Of a DNA stretch of 64,000 bases, positions 47,001 through 57,503 are shown in pieces. The stretch lies in contig CAIIXF020000011.1 of assembly GCA_903813345.2 (NCBI GenBank), positions 33,474,166 through 33,538,165 of the forward strand, read 5' to 3'. A model generated the notes under the pieces. That model was not told the origin of the DNA, made no database searches, and worked only from the letters and a program-made list of their open reading frames with translations. This DNA comes from Owenia fusiformis (taxonomy: Eukaryota > Annelida > Polychaeta > Sabellida > Oweniidae). The position numbers and the translations under genes are program-made. The first letter of the stretch is position 1, and every line of letters begins with the position of its first letter.

Positions 47001-47250
47001 CGTATCTGACAAATCAGAAAATTGTTGAAATGACTGCAGGTTTTCTGCAGTTAATTGTTACTATTTTAAATGAGTAAGTTTTTATTTTTATATACTGTTC
47101 TGCATTACCGAGTTGATCCTTAAATCTCATTGCAACTTCACTTTACATTATATAAATTCTTGACTACCAGGGCCAATAATGCATTGCTTCGGCCCTTGCT
47201 GTGTTTGTAATTTGTTTTGTTTAAATGATAATAAAAAAACTTTAAACCTA
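44037..47250 (+). mobile_element. 5'-truncated LINE (CR1/Jockey-like) with 14-bp target duplication
   Basis: Bounded by the exact 14-bp direct repeat AAACTGAGATACCT (44,023-44,036 and 47,251-47,264). It starts in the middle of the endonuclease domain, so it is 5'-truncated on insertion. The 3' UTR ends in an A-rich tail (ATAATAAAAAAACTTTAAACC). The intact flanking duplication means the insertion is fairly young. Confidence 0.9.
44102..47077 (+). CDS. LINE ORF2 protein, endonuclease part and reverse transcriptase, 5'-truncated
   Basis: An open frame of 991 codons from the first ATG. In-frame sequence upstream to the insertion boundary also reads as endonuclease (LLYGLFYRSPSQS), so the ATG is not a native start. 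Visible are the APE-type endonuclease motifs GGDFNS and GGSDHS, then reverse-transcriptase segments FLDIEGAFDGVPH, CGVPQGSILGPLFFLLYIND and LYADDSS, and a C-terminal knuckle CNCGFRSQSTIHLLLHCP. The first endonuclease motifs are missing. Compared with the element at 51 kb there is an in-frame insertion of about 26 residues (containing GILGTGGRDLGEFDK) just before the VPQGS segment. Unlikely to retrotranspose alone. Confidence 0.9.
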   Translation: MHNLDSNIRAALSVKSDFVIFGGDFNSRSQKWWVGDTNTLEGNMLYDVSVNNSLTQFIEEPTRITATSSSCLDLVFSNFPGKVLKSEVKLPIGGSDHSSVSALLDFSLPDRHAGDYKQIWHYSDANILQLNQAVSDFNWDALLSHEDIDTVTVNFTNALFEIFQTYIPSKVKFIKKSDMPWFNHEVKSALNKKDKLYRKLIKNRNDFNFTTFKHQCDLVSDAIVHAKTSYQDKMCSNLDEEAASKKNYWTIIKKLIGSKFASGIPFLEINRTIIEDDHAKANAFLHQFLQKFHHNIVDQTLPTCQRKTDNMLNEIDLSQQSINKHLRELKSNKKGGDDNITNKMLKLVADSLDAELHKLFKLILTKGKFPNCWKQGIIVPIFKNKSSKVDPGNYRPVCLLSNISKIFERVIYDSIFKHVSSNNLLYQNQSGFLPGHDTQKQLVSIVNMITANFDHNISTRGIFLDIEGAFDGVPHYLLLHKLKSYGICENIINLIGSYLNNRKLKVRVNGSTSINSDTRYDNIDGTMEGILGTGGRDLGEFDKGVINCGVPQGSILGPLFFLLYINDLADAVLNSTLYLYADDSSIFLPVKKEDSVHETYLKLQSDVNRIEIWSKTWKLKFKTSKSKEVFFQSKTRTPIAQIPIVLNGDSIPFTNSHKHLGLILDKALNFEEHINSIIVKCNRMLNPLMALKHNLRSQHLEKIYMAFILPHLEYGNIIFDCANLNLLSKLDSIQYRAALIVSGCTQGTNATKVTSCLGWRSLGARRDEKKLLFTYDVINNNKMPSYVNQAFSLYRNHNVMNNGNRLRRVRSFRIPAHCKAKIRKGTVISCITAWEKLPGDLKAIQSRNCFKFNLRKHIQNSKIKLPTPKLHLDRKTESTLNKTRCDFIFRQHLFTHNFRNIDIPSCNCGFRSQSTIHLLLHCPLFIVQRNLFLEELGELPSFDLTVFGQLRQQDRVNYLLYGDCSLSYLTNQKIVEMTAGFLQLIVTILNE

Positions 47251-47696
47251 AAACTGAGATACCTGCTGATGACACAGTGAAGGACTCCCACTTGTTTCTC
47301 TTAGACATTAACCACCGTTTTGCGTATCCCTGTTCAAATTGTAGCGATGCATCATAGATGTTTATAAAAACAAACAAAAAACATATGAGTCAAAAATATA
47401 AAGTGTGAAGTATTCTTCAAATTTCCGAGTTTGGCCATCTTATTTTAGATCTTGCCTATTGCTATTGGGGATTTCGATTTATTTTAAATTTTCAAACAAA
47501 CATGGCAGACTGCATGGATAAAAAATTATACGCCAATGTCACATAACGAAGTAACCCCAAACCTCAAAATTTGGCGCAGTCCCCCTGGCCAATGCAAATC
47601 GCCAAAAGGCTCTGTGACAAAAAAGGTATACATGATACATTATGTCAATAAAAGTTATATATACAGAGATTTTAGTCTAGGGTGTGATAGCCTCAT

Positions 47697-47966
47697 CCAA
47701 GAAGCGTAGCGTCATATACGCATAAAACGCAATGGCGTTCTCTCAAAATTTAGAGAAAAGTTAATTTTTTTAATTTACTTTTTATAATCCATATTAGTCG
47801 GAATTTCGTGTTTTAAAACCCCCCAGAACGCTTCAAATGCAATCTCATTTTCGAATTTTCTTGGGGAGAGAACCTCCCAAATCTGCATGAAAGCTTCTTC
47901 GCTTTGTTAACTCGTTGCGTACACTTACAAAATACCCACGCTACGCCACTGCACCCTGAATGATAT
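47697..47966. mobile_element. Dispersed DNA-transposon repeat (CGCTACGCCACTG end)
   Basis: The right end, ACCCACGCTACGCCACTG, and the interior (ATTTAGAGAAAAGTTAATTT, AATCTCATTTTCGAATTTTC) are the inverse of 30,545-30,920. The left end, AAGCGTAGCGTCATATACGC, is an imperfect inverse of the right end. Non-coding. Confidence 0.65.
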
Positions 47967-48299
47967 GTTCACTAAATAAATAGGATAGCGGCTAGTATTA
48001 TACAAGTAATATGTCTTTTGGAATGGGTTGAATTATTTTGTTCTAGACTCTAGGCCTATGGATCTTTTCAAGTATTTTTTGAAGTCTCTTCTGCTGAAGA
48101 GCTACGCTCCTACTTTGCAGTAGACCCCGAACCATTGATCACGCTTGCTCCTGTAATAATTCACTTCTTCACCTCCTTCAACCTTTATTTTTAATCCCTC
48201 GATCAAATATTTCGGATTCTAACCTCAAATTCAAACATAATTATTTTTTTTAAAATACTATATAACTTCAAATAGGAGCCAAAATTCCAAAATTAGCTA

Positions 48300-50440
48300 A
48301 AAATTTAAATTATGCAATGTCGTGATACACATTCCAAGTCATCTGTGACGTCAGAGTTGTATTGCCCCATCAACAACTAACCAAACAAATAATATAAAGC
48401 TCACTGATTGGTTCAAAGTTTCTTCGATAGTTTGTGATGTCATGTGACTTTACACAAACAAGCACAGTCAGAGAGAATGTTTCTGGCAAAATTCTGGGAT
48501 TTCAAATACTTGAAGTTGGGAAACCGGAAGGGCTTACCTTTTTTAATTCCCGAATCTCACCGAATCTCTCCGAAATTAGCTCATCTTGGTGACTGTAAAT
48601 TGCACAGCTGTATTCAATGGAGTCTTGTCATATTCAATCAGCCTCAATTTTAAAGTGTATATTTTATTTTCAACGTGATTTCATCGGTTTTTGTCGACTG
48701 GTAAGAATACACTGGGCAAATGGCAAGATGGATGACTTTTGACCTGACCTACACCGATGGCGGTGACGTCATCAATTTTATCTATACAAATTCTATTTGG
48801 TCACGTGACCTTGTGTCAGAAGTCCGACTTTTTGGTCAGTCGACCTGTTCAAAGTACATTTAGTAATAATTATCGCTTTTCAGAACAATTTAGGAAACAA
48901 TATTTTCTATCTACGTCGATTACAAAGCATCTAAGGTACGTAAATTTATATGAACAACTGAGTCAATAGGGATAAATAGCCCAACGAGAGTCGGCGGTCT
49001 TAAAAAATACTTGGATCTGGATGCCAGTCCTGGTATAAATATAGTTCCAGGGCAGTTCGAAGAACGTATTAGATGTCCATGCAAACAAGTATATGTCAGT
49101 GCCTTTCTCTTTTTTTGATGACCAGTGAATCAGAAATAAGTTACCAACCATGAACCAATTAGGATAATCAACCGATTGTATCAGGGCCTTTACTGCACAC
49201 ATGCCCATTGCCCAGGAAGCCTGTGGTTTGCTGCATTTTCAGTTCTTGTTTCAACTTTTCTCTGTTTTTGAAATATTTTCAGTTTTCCGGTTTCAAATAT
49301 TTAGGAAACAAGCATAATATGCACTCTCTACCCACTTTTAAATCAACATCATCATTAAAATACTTCTTATACATTTATATCATATACATACCCCAGCAGA
49401 TGTACGTTCTAGTGGTCAATACAGTTGATAATTAAGCTCTGGAACAAATATTTTCATCCACGCGGCGTAATCCAGCTGAATTTCAAGTGACCTACATCCG
49501 GGAGAGTTACTAATGTTGGGAAAACAGAAAGAAATCGTGGAAGATAAACTTGTCATATATTTCATGAAAAACACAAGTTAATGGATACTAATTCAGGTAA
49601 GCGTTACTTTTTATTATATAGCAACGTTTGAACATTTCAAATAATGGTTCATTTCCAATAATTATGTATTCAAACCTGTACAATCAAACTTTGAAAATTT
49701 GTTCAATTTTTTGGCCTCTCTGCTTCAAACTTGACCTTTGTCCAGTTTGAAAATGGTCCAGTTAGATCTACTCATTGGCCCAATAAGTAACAACAATAGT
49801 AGAAGGGATATTGCCATCATATTAGATATATGTTGAGGTCATAAGAATAAATCAGGAGTTAAAGTCCAAGATTTAGATCCTCTGGCTTCTCAGCGCTAGC
49901 CTACAATATTCTTGCAACATATAAGAAGGGGTGTAACGGTGACACCATTTTGGGGTAACTTCGACATGTGGGGTAACTTCGACACTCTGTTGTTTATTTG
50001 CTATAATTTCTGATCTAGGGGGAAGCCATGTTTTTTTCTTGCATGGATCGAAATCTCGCGAGATTCTAATTTTTTCAGAAATCAAACATGGCGGAATACC
50101 ATCTTGAAACAATGATCCATTTCTGTTCTGAGCGAGAGTTCTATCAATCAAACATTTAATTAGTTTCTCCCAAAAATGATGGTTTAGAATCTTTAGCTGA
50201 TTTCAGCAGATTTTGATCTTTTTACAAGTCATTCTTGAGAACAATTGCAAATCTATTGTAATCATTGATCTGGAATTCCTGTTGAGAAGTGCAGTTTCGT
50301 CGATCCAATAGCATAGCTCCGAACAATTAGTTGATTATTGGAGCAGCAGTTGTTGATATAGAAAATCCAAGACCCTCTCTCCTATTCTACCATTTCAGGC
50401 ATTATATTGTTTATTTTGGTCAGTTAGAATTGAGAAGATC
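48300..50440. other. Intergenic DNA with promoter-like motifs, no gene assigned
   Basis: CREs (TGACGTCA) lie at 48,347-48,354 and 48,774-48,781, the latter next to GATGGCGG and followed by GGTCACGTGACC (an E-box palindrome). These may mark promoters, but no matching first exon is convincing. A minus-strand frame at 48,963-49,208 (81 codons) is unrecognised and could be an exon. GGGGTAACTTCGACA is repeated at about 49,951 and 49,974. Confidence 0.35.
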
Positions 50441-50449
50441 AGAGCGAAG

Positions 50450-50466
50450 TGACGTCACACTTCCGG
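50450..50466 (+). promoter_or_regulatory. CRE plus ETS site at the LINE 5' end
   Basis: TGACGTCACACTTCCGG combines a CRE and an ETS-family core within 17 bp, directly at the inferred start of the element. TATA-less CRE/ETS promoters initiate close by, which suits a LINE that must transcribe its own first base. Confidence 0.45.
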
Positions 50467-51216
50467 AACTGTGAAAAATGAAAATTTCGAAGCAAAGTTT
50501 CTCGACTCAGGCGTATTTCCAGTGGTTTGGTTGTTTGCAATGGAGGTGGGTGATATTATACAACTATATTTCACGACTAATCTCAACTTGATCAAGTAGG
50601 TCAACATTTGCTGTCTGGAAAAGACGCAAAATACTCATTATTTACTTATTTTTCACAAGTGTTTTTTCAGTTTTCTCAATTCTGACTTGAGTTGTTTCAC
50701 TGAACTATCCCAGTCGTCTAACCTGACCAGGTAGACCCGATACTGTCTTGAAAAGAATCATAAGCTCTGAAAATAAGTTTTATGATACCCAGGTAATATG
50801 TTCAGTTTGTGACATTGGAAATGCAACTGAAGACATGTATTTTGTAAATAAATTCTATTTTCTTTTTTTCTCATTTAGATTTACTGAGTGACATGAAAGT
50901 TATATTCTGTAGTGTCTCAAACATGTAAATAGTCTCTACAGATTTTTTCTTTTTGAGTCCTATAAAAGTAAGGACTATAGTGCATTGACATTTTCTATAG
51001 ATTATAAATGATAAACCTGATTCATTGACTAATGTACCATATCTCACTGCAACTTGTATACACATGTATTTATGTCTTGATGCCATAATTAAATTATATG
51101 TATGCTTGATTTCTCCATTCCCTCCTGAATCCTTTGCCTTCTAATATCGATCATGACTGAAACACTCTGTTTACTTATAGGAATTACTGCTGCTATCCTG
51201 GGAGGGAAATATCTTT

Positions 51217-54200
51217 ATGATGGGGGTTAGCTTAGTCCAATGGAGGTCAGCTATAGGCAGGTTCAACCTATACAACATCAAGATTTTCAGTACAGGGACT
51301 AGTAATATAAACAAATCTTATGTGCTTTCATTTACTTTGCCTTGTATCATAGCTATGATGATATTTTCGCTTATCGCTCTGTTATCGATAAAGCTCTTTG
51401 ATACAATTAAACTGATATATTTTACCGTTACAATTGGAATGACAGTTTTAAATATAGCATCCATGTATCTGCTTATTCCACTGCTTCTAGTCTTAAGAAT
51501 ATACTCACTATGTCACAGGAAAGTTAACCCAAGGTTTTTGCTAGCCTTAATATGCATTACTTTGATATTTTTAAGTGTTCCTGGATTAAGCGGCACTTAT
51601 CTGCAACCTAATATCAATCAGCTCAAGCTTACATTATCAAATGATGTACATCCTCACCCAGGGCCAGTCCCATATAAAGGTAACTTAAACATTTTATTCT
51701 CCAATATAAATAGTATTGGAGCCGATGCGGGTACTCGATTTGAATCCCTGAATGACCTAGTTAAGGAAATGAATGTATCGATTGTGGGACTTTGTGAGAC
51801 TGGAAATTTGACCACTATATCAATCAAAGATAATTTCTTGCTGAATGGATTTCATAATCCATTACACAATCAAAATAATCGAGGACTTTTGATCTATATA
51901 AACAACAACATTTTATGTAACGAAAGACCCGACTTGAATACAAATTACTCCCTGTGGGCCGAACTGAGAATCAAACATAAAACCTTTTTGTATGGAGTTT
52001 TTTATCGCTCACCCTCACAGTCAGTAAATGAGAGAGATGAATTTATGAAACTTTTGACAATGAATATAAAACAGGCAAAATCACGAAATGCAGATGGAAT
52101 CATTTTGAATGGTGACTTCAACGCTAAATGTAAACAGTGGTTTCTCAATGGGGATGAAGATAGAAATGGAAAAATTTTAAATGATATATTTTTTGATAAC
52201 GATTTTGACCAGTTAATAAAAGAACCAACAAGAATCACACCAACATCTGCTACTTGCATTGATCTCACAGTCACTAATGTCCCAGGTCTTATAAATTCTT
52301 CGACTGTAATTGAACCTATAGGCTCATCAGACCATTGTTCAATTTTTACTCAACTCGATGTACTATTAAATAGAGAGGAAGATCAATTTAAACTTATTTG
52401 GAAATATGATACTGCAAATAAAGATGCTTTGAACCTTGAAATTGAAAAAATAAACTGGGCTAATTTTTTTACTCAAAACCATGATATGAACACTTTAAAT
52501 GATCAATTTACTTATACAATTCTTACCATCTTTAAAAAGCATATCCCTCACAAAATGAAAAGAATTAAAGCGAATGATCGACCTTGGTTCAATGAGAGTA
52601 TATCTCATGCGATTCAGAAAAAGAAAAAACTCTATGTTAAATTCAAGAAAAGCAATCTTCCTGAACATTATACAGCATATAAGAATCAGACTGAAGCTGT
52701 CAAGAACCTTATTTTAGAAACCAAAGCAAAATTTACATCAGATCAAATAGAAAGTCTAAATGGAGAAACACATGCAAGTGACAAATTTTGGCAACTTATA
52801 AAAAAGTTTTTAGGTAAAAAATTTAGCTCGCCTATTCCTACCATAGAAAACCCTTTAACTGGAACTACCTGTTTGACCAGTCAGGAGAAAGCTACTGAAT
52901 TTCAAAAATATTTCTCTAACATGTATCACTTAGAACCAGATGCATTGAATAATAATATTCATTTTCCTGACAGATGCAATATCAAATTAGAGAACATTGA
53001 CTTTGACCAACAGGAAATTATCTCTATAATTAAGGATCTTGACCCCTCAAAAGCAAATGGTCCAGATGGAGTTACAATAAAAATGCTCCAGCTATGCAGG
53101 AATACTATTTCTGTGCCACTTAATTTACTTTTTCATAAAATTTTGACCACAGGTAATTTTCCCCAGAACTGGAAATTAGGGGATATCTGCCCAATATTTA
53201 AAAAGAATAATAAGAATGACATAAGAAATTATAGACCTATATCTCTTATCAGTACTACTTCCAAAATATTAGAGCGAATTGTCTACTCTAAGATGTACGA
53301 ACATTTAATTGAAAATAACTTATTGTATAAATACCAGTCCGGTTTTTTGAAAGGGCACAGCAATGAGTTACAACTGTTAGCCATCCAAAACCTAATTTGG
53401 CGCAATTTTAGCGACGGCAATGATACACGTGCAATTTTTTTGGATATTTCGGCCGCGTTTGACCGTGTCCCCCATTACCTTCTTCTAAAAAAGTTGAAAG
53501 CGTATGGATTTTCAGGAAACTTATTAGTTTTTCTAAAATCTTATTTGACTGATAGGAGTGTCAAAGTAACTGTGAATGGCAAATGTTCTGACACCTCTCC
53601 TAGCAACTACATAAACTGTTCTGTGCCTCAGGGAAGTATTCTCGGACCTTTGATGTTTCTCCTCTATATAAACGACTTACCGGACAACCTGACCTCAGAG
53701 TGTTTTATTTACGCAGACGACACCTCCCTCTTTGTACCTACTTCCCCAAACAATCCGCAGTCTCATATACAAATTCAAAATGATCTAAAAAAAATCGAAG
53801 CCTGGTCTAAACAGTGGAAACTAGATTTTAAACCAGAAAAGAGCAGAGAAATGACCTTTTCTAAGAAAAATAATCCAATCTATCCACCAGTTATCTTAAA
53901 TGATAAACAAATTGAAAAAACTGACATTCATAAACACCTAGGCTTCATTTTTGATAAAAAATTAAGTGGGTCAGCACATATAAATTCTATCTGTGCAAAA
54001 ATCCAAACAGCTCTTAACCCCTTAAAAGCACTTAAGGGTAGACTAAAATCAAAACAATTAAATATTCTCTATACAGCTTATATTCAGTCCTTATTTGATT
54101 ATTGTGATATCCTTTACGACTGTGCTCCTATTTGTGACCTCAACAGACTTGACAGTCTCCAGTACCAAGCCGGTCTAATAGTCTCTGGTGCTCTCCCAGG

Positions 54201-54900
54201 CTCCAGCACTTCCAAAGTACTTAACATTTTGAACTGGTCCACCTTAACTGAGAGGAGGATCCTCCACTTTAAAACAATTATGTACAAAGCCGTGAACGAT
54301 TTAACACCTATTTATATCTCAGATATATTTAGGCCATTCATAAACCCTCAAGCAAGATTGTTAAGGAAATCTCGAGATTTCACTATCCCTATTCACTATC
54401 CACATAAGTCTCCAATATACAAAATGATGAACCTATGGAATGATCCAGGATCTGTTCCCTTGGAACAAAAGCTCTTGCCAACTATTGCATCTTTTAAAAG
54501 AACACTTAAATTAAATTTGTTCCCTGGTGTTGTTTCAACAATTTGTTTAAAATTAACTCGTCAACAAGAACTTTATCTGAATAGAGCCAGGGTAGATTTA
54601 ATTTTAAAAGCCCAGCTCAAAGCCCACAATTGGAGCTCAGTTGAGTCATCAAATTGTTTATGTGGTTCCCCGGAAACTTTTCCCCACTTCTTTTTCAAAT
54701 GCCCTCTGAAAGAACAACAAAGAAATAAATTAATAACAGATACTTTAGGGATATATGGGGACTTATTAACTCATTTCAGAACTCAGCAAGACAAAATTCA
54801 CTTTTTTCTTTTTGGGGATCCATCATTAACCCAATTAGAAATGGATAATCTATTTTCACTGGTTGCGAATTATCTCATTGAAAACACAACCAGAATCTAA
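51217..54900 (+). CDS. Intact LINE polyprotein: membrane segment, 2A-like motif, endonuclease, reverse transcriptase
   Basis: An open frame of 1,227 codons. Residues ~36-58, ~66-98 and ~107-124 are strongly hydrophobic (for example LPCIIAMMIFSLIALLSI and YLLIPLLLVL), predicting two to four membrane spans. Residues 143-150 read DVHPHPGP, like the 2A ribosome-skipping motif D-V/I-E-x-N-P-G-P but with His in place of the Asn. The APE endonuclease follows with all key motifs: FSNINS (~161), LCETG (~192), NGDFNA (299-302) and SSDH (370-373). Reverse-transcriptase segments are FLDISAAFDRVPH, CSVPQGSILGPLMFLLYIND and IYADDTS (YADD at ~832-835). A knuckle CLCGSPETFPHFFFKCP is near 1146. No stop or frameshift is seen, so it may be active. 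CR1/L2/Jockey-like; the clade is not settled. An inner ATG could serve instead of the first. Confidence 0.93.
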   Translation: MMGVSLVQWRSAIGRFNLYNIKIFSTGTSNINKSYVLSFTLPCIIAMMIFSLIALLSIKLFDTIKLIYFTVTIGMTVLNIASMYLLIPLLLVLRIYSLCHRKVNPRFLLALICITLIFLSVPGLSGTYLQPNINQLKLTLSNDVHPHPGPVPYKGNLNILFSNINSIGADAGTRFESLNDLVKEMNVSIVGLCETGNLTTISIKDNFLLNGFHNPLHNQNNRGLLIYINNNILCNERPDLNTNYSLWAELRIKHKTFLYGVFYRSPSQSVNERDEFMKLLTMNIKQAKSRNADGIILNGDFNAKCKQWFLNGDEDRNGKILNDIFFDNDFDQLIKEPTRITPTSATCIDLTVTNVPGLINSSTVIEPIGSSDHCSIFTQLDVLLNREEDQFKLIWKYDTANKDALNLEIEKINWANFFTQNHDMNTLNDQFTYTILTIFKKHIPHKMKRIKANDRPWFNESISHAIQKKKKLYVKFKKSNLPEHYTAYKNQTEAVKNLILETKAKFTSDQIESLNGETHASDKFWQLIKKFLGKKFSSPIPTIENPLTGTTCLTSQEKATEFQKYFSNMYHLEPDALNNNIHFPDRCNIKLENIDFDQQEIISIIKDLDPSKANGPDGVTIKMLQLCRNTISVPLNLLFHKILTTGNFPQNWKLGDICPIFKKNNKNDIRNYRPISLISTTSKILERIVYSKMYEHLIENNLLYKYQSGFLKGHSNELQLLAIQNLIWRNFSDGNDTRAIFLDISAAFDRVPHYLLLKKLKAYGFSGNLLVFLKSYLTDRSVKVTVNGKCSDTSPSNYINCSVPQGSILGPLMFLLYINDLPDNLTSECFIYADDTSLFVPTSPNNPQSHIQIQNDLKKIEAWSKQWKLDFKPEKSREMTFSKKNNPIYPPVILNDKQIEKTDIHKHLGFIFDKKLSGSAHINSICAKIQTALNPLKALKGRLKSKQLNILYTAYIQSLFDYCDILYDCAPICDLNRLDSLQYQAGLIVSGALPGSSTSKVLNILNWSTLTERRILHFKTIMYKAVNDLTPIYISDIFRPFINPQARLLRKSRDFTIPIHYPHKSPIYKMMNLWNDPGSVPLEQKLLPTIASFKRTLKLNLFPGVVSTICLKLTRQQELYLNRARVDLILKAQLKAHNWSSVESSNCLCGSPETFPHFFFKCPLKEQQRNKLITDTLGIYGDLLTHFRTQQDKIHFFLFGDPSLTQLEMDNLFSLVANYLIENTTRI

Positions 54901-55164
54901 ATATTTTCCTGCCTATGACCTGTTTCCATTTTTCAACATACTACCCCTCCCCCAGGATATCAGCAGCCCTCCTATCTTTTGTTTCATTGCAAGGCATTCT
55001 ACCATTTACAGGTGACATCCAGGTTAAAATGAATATTGTACTTTATTGTTTAATTATATAAGGGGACATCTAATGCTTACAGCGCTTTGCCCCTTGTTAT
55101 TGTATCTAAATTACTTGTGCTTACAATAAATATGAAAGATGATAAAAAAAAAAAAGAAGATCAC

Positions 55165-57490
55165 TTTTTCGATTGATGTTCATCTGATTTTGACTCCGTC
55201 AGGCTGGTCTCATGCCTTTATGATGGTCATTCACAAAGTTGCTCCAAATCACAAAAGATTTCTGAAGTTATTAACAATTTGCTGTAGATTCAAAATTTCA
55301 TCATTTTTATCATTTTGCCATAGATGCTTGAGAACATATGGATTGAAATAAGATTGATACAAAAAATAATCACATATCTTCAGAGATTCTGAGCAAAAAA
55401 TGGCATACATGTATGTGTATATAGTCTGATATATATGTCTGATAGGGTAGAAGTAGAAGTTCATCATTATTATTTATATTGAGCATGGACTGGTCCAAAT
55501 TGTCCAATGGCATGCTGGGTAAATAATATGACGATCCTTTGAAATTTTTCAATGAGTATTGTCACCAAAATTTATAAAAGACACTCATCTGATTAAATTT
55601 AAATTTGTCCATCTTACTATTGTGTATAGCACAATGCACAATGCTCTAGTGTCTAGAGCATTAACTTTTGTGAATTCTCATTTTGGCTTCAAGTGCATAT
55701 CATCACTGTGTGTCTATTTGCAAAATTCTGCTTTTCATAGTGAGTTTTCAAAAAGAGAGATCATGGCTTTCTATCACTCCCTATTTTCTGCTAGCTTGAC
55801 AGATATGGTCTGAGTATCAGAATCACAACAAAATATGGACACTGTACTAAAATAAAAAGAGAATGAATGAATGAAAATCTTAGTAATAATCTTGGTATAT
55901 TGTATCTAGTACCTTCATAAGGTAATGGACCAGGAGGTTACTTGAGGATACAGTTAATAAGTATTCTTGCATCAAATGTATTAATTCTATCTCATCACTC
56001 CCCTCTTCCATATTAATAATGATTCAGAATCACATTGCCTATATGTTTGTTTCAAAAAATGTGAGTTTAAAATGTGGACCTGGAGATGGAGGAATCTCAT
56101 GACTAAATGTTTAGGTACAATATAAAATTAAACATATTAATCACCTCCACATTAGTTACATGAGGCCATTCCTGAAATACATGTCAATCCAAACACTTAG
56201 ATGATTCCAGGAGTGTTTGGATTAGAAAGGGTTTATTCTATATAGGGATTGTATGAAGGGTGTGGATATGCCAAAATATAGATTAGATCTAATAGTATGA
56301 TGAATACATCTCAAATATTCAAGTTATGAAGTTTTTATTTTGATTGAAAATCAAATTGATGATGACTACCATGATATATTTTGGATGGGCTACCATAGAT
56401 CCATTATGGATATATCTACAAACAGCAATTCAAATATCAAAACAATTTAGCTAAAATCATCTGCTAAATGTTATATTAAGAACATTATCCTCAAGATTAT
56501 TTTCCTTTATCCTCAATATAAGGGTCATTGTCTAATGATATGTGGGGTAAATTGCCTTTCAGGTCAATATTTGAAAGTGATAAATTAATTAGGAAGCTAA
56601 ACTTATGTTGTTGTTTTCGAGATGGTGACCATGTTTAAGGCCATGTAAAGACCCTAGGAAAAGTATCTAGTATTTGATATTGATGCATTCTAGCCTATCT
56701 GTATGGTGTATAATATATAGAACTCTCGAATTACAACCCTTTATAGTACATAACAAGTAAACGCTTATATCTAATAAACAGAACTAGTGCCTCTGTTGCA
56801 TCCTCCGAACACAGGCCTCCAGAACTCGTGCCTCCTTCTTCCAAAAGAAGAAAGGAACGTAGTGGATGATGTCTGGAACCCTGTGTTTGGAGGATTCTCT
56901 GTCGAGATTCACAAGAGGGATTGGCTATTATAACAGTTGTTTTCATTAAACAGACCATGGTCTTAAAGATGATAAATATAGATCATGTGATGTCCTTATC
57001 GCATTCATCATTGTTTTGATATATGAATCTCGACTACTTCTTATTTCCCCAAATTCGTTCACTAATTTGAATTTTTCTGATTTTGGCTGAAGGGATATCT
57101 CGCAGCACATATATTACATAATGAATATTTACAGTACATGAAATCTCTAACCTCCTTAATGTTACCTTGATATCAAACTAATCTCAAATTTCCATAATTT
57201 CTGTAATGCACCATTCAAAGGTTAAAGTGAGCCTCCCCCCCAATGTAGGAAGGGGTGGGGAATGTGATAAAATTGTGTTGTCAAATTCTCTACCAAAGAG
57301 CAACATACTTCAAGTCAATTTCACCATCTTGTATAAATTAATTTTGTTTCTCAGTGGGACACAAAGAATTTCATCATAAGTGCTTTTAAAACCTATAAAT
57401 GTAGCCCCCCCCTTTATTATGAGGGTTTATTTTATGAGAGGAATTGAACAGTGAAATATGAGGCCTCAATATAAGATCCCTGATGATATA
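55165..57490. other. Intergenic region, nothing recognised
   Basis: AT-rich DNA with no family-like exon, RNA gene or repeat boundary that I can support. Confidence 0.4.
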
Positions 57491-57503
57491 TATATATAAT
57501 GTA

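Larger units (their letters stand above)
50442..55153 (+). mobile_element. Probably full-length LINE (non-LTR retrotransposon)
   Basis: The 3' end is an A-run at 55,143-55,153. It is followed by AGAAGATCA (55,154-55,162), which also occurs at 50,433-50,441; that 9-bp pair is the likely target duplication and sets the 5' end at 50,442. The first bases then carry a CRE (TGACGTCA, 50,450-50,457) and an ETS core (CTTCCGG), as expected of an internal promoter. The 5' UTR is about 775 bp, the ORF runs 51,217-54,900, and the 3' UTR is about 250 bp. No separate ORF1 is seen. Confidence 0.72.

Noticed and set aside
48963-49208. 81-codon minus-strand frame that looks protein-like
   Set aside because: The composition is plausible for an exon, but I recognise no family and cannot fix splice sites, so no gene is called.
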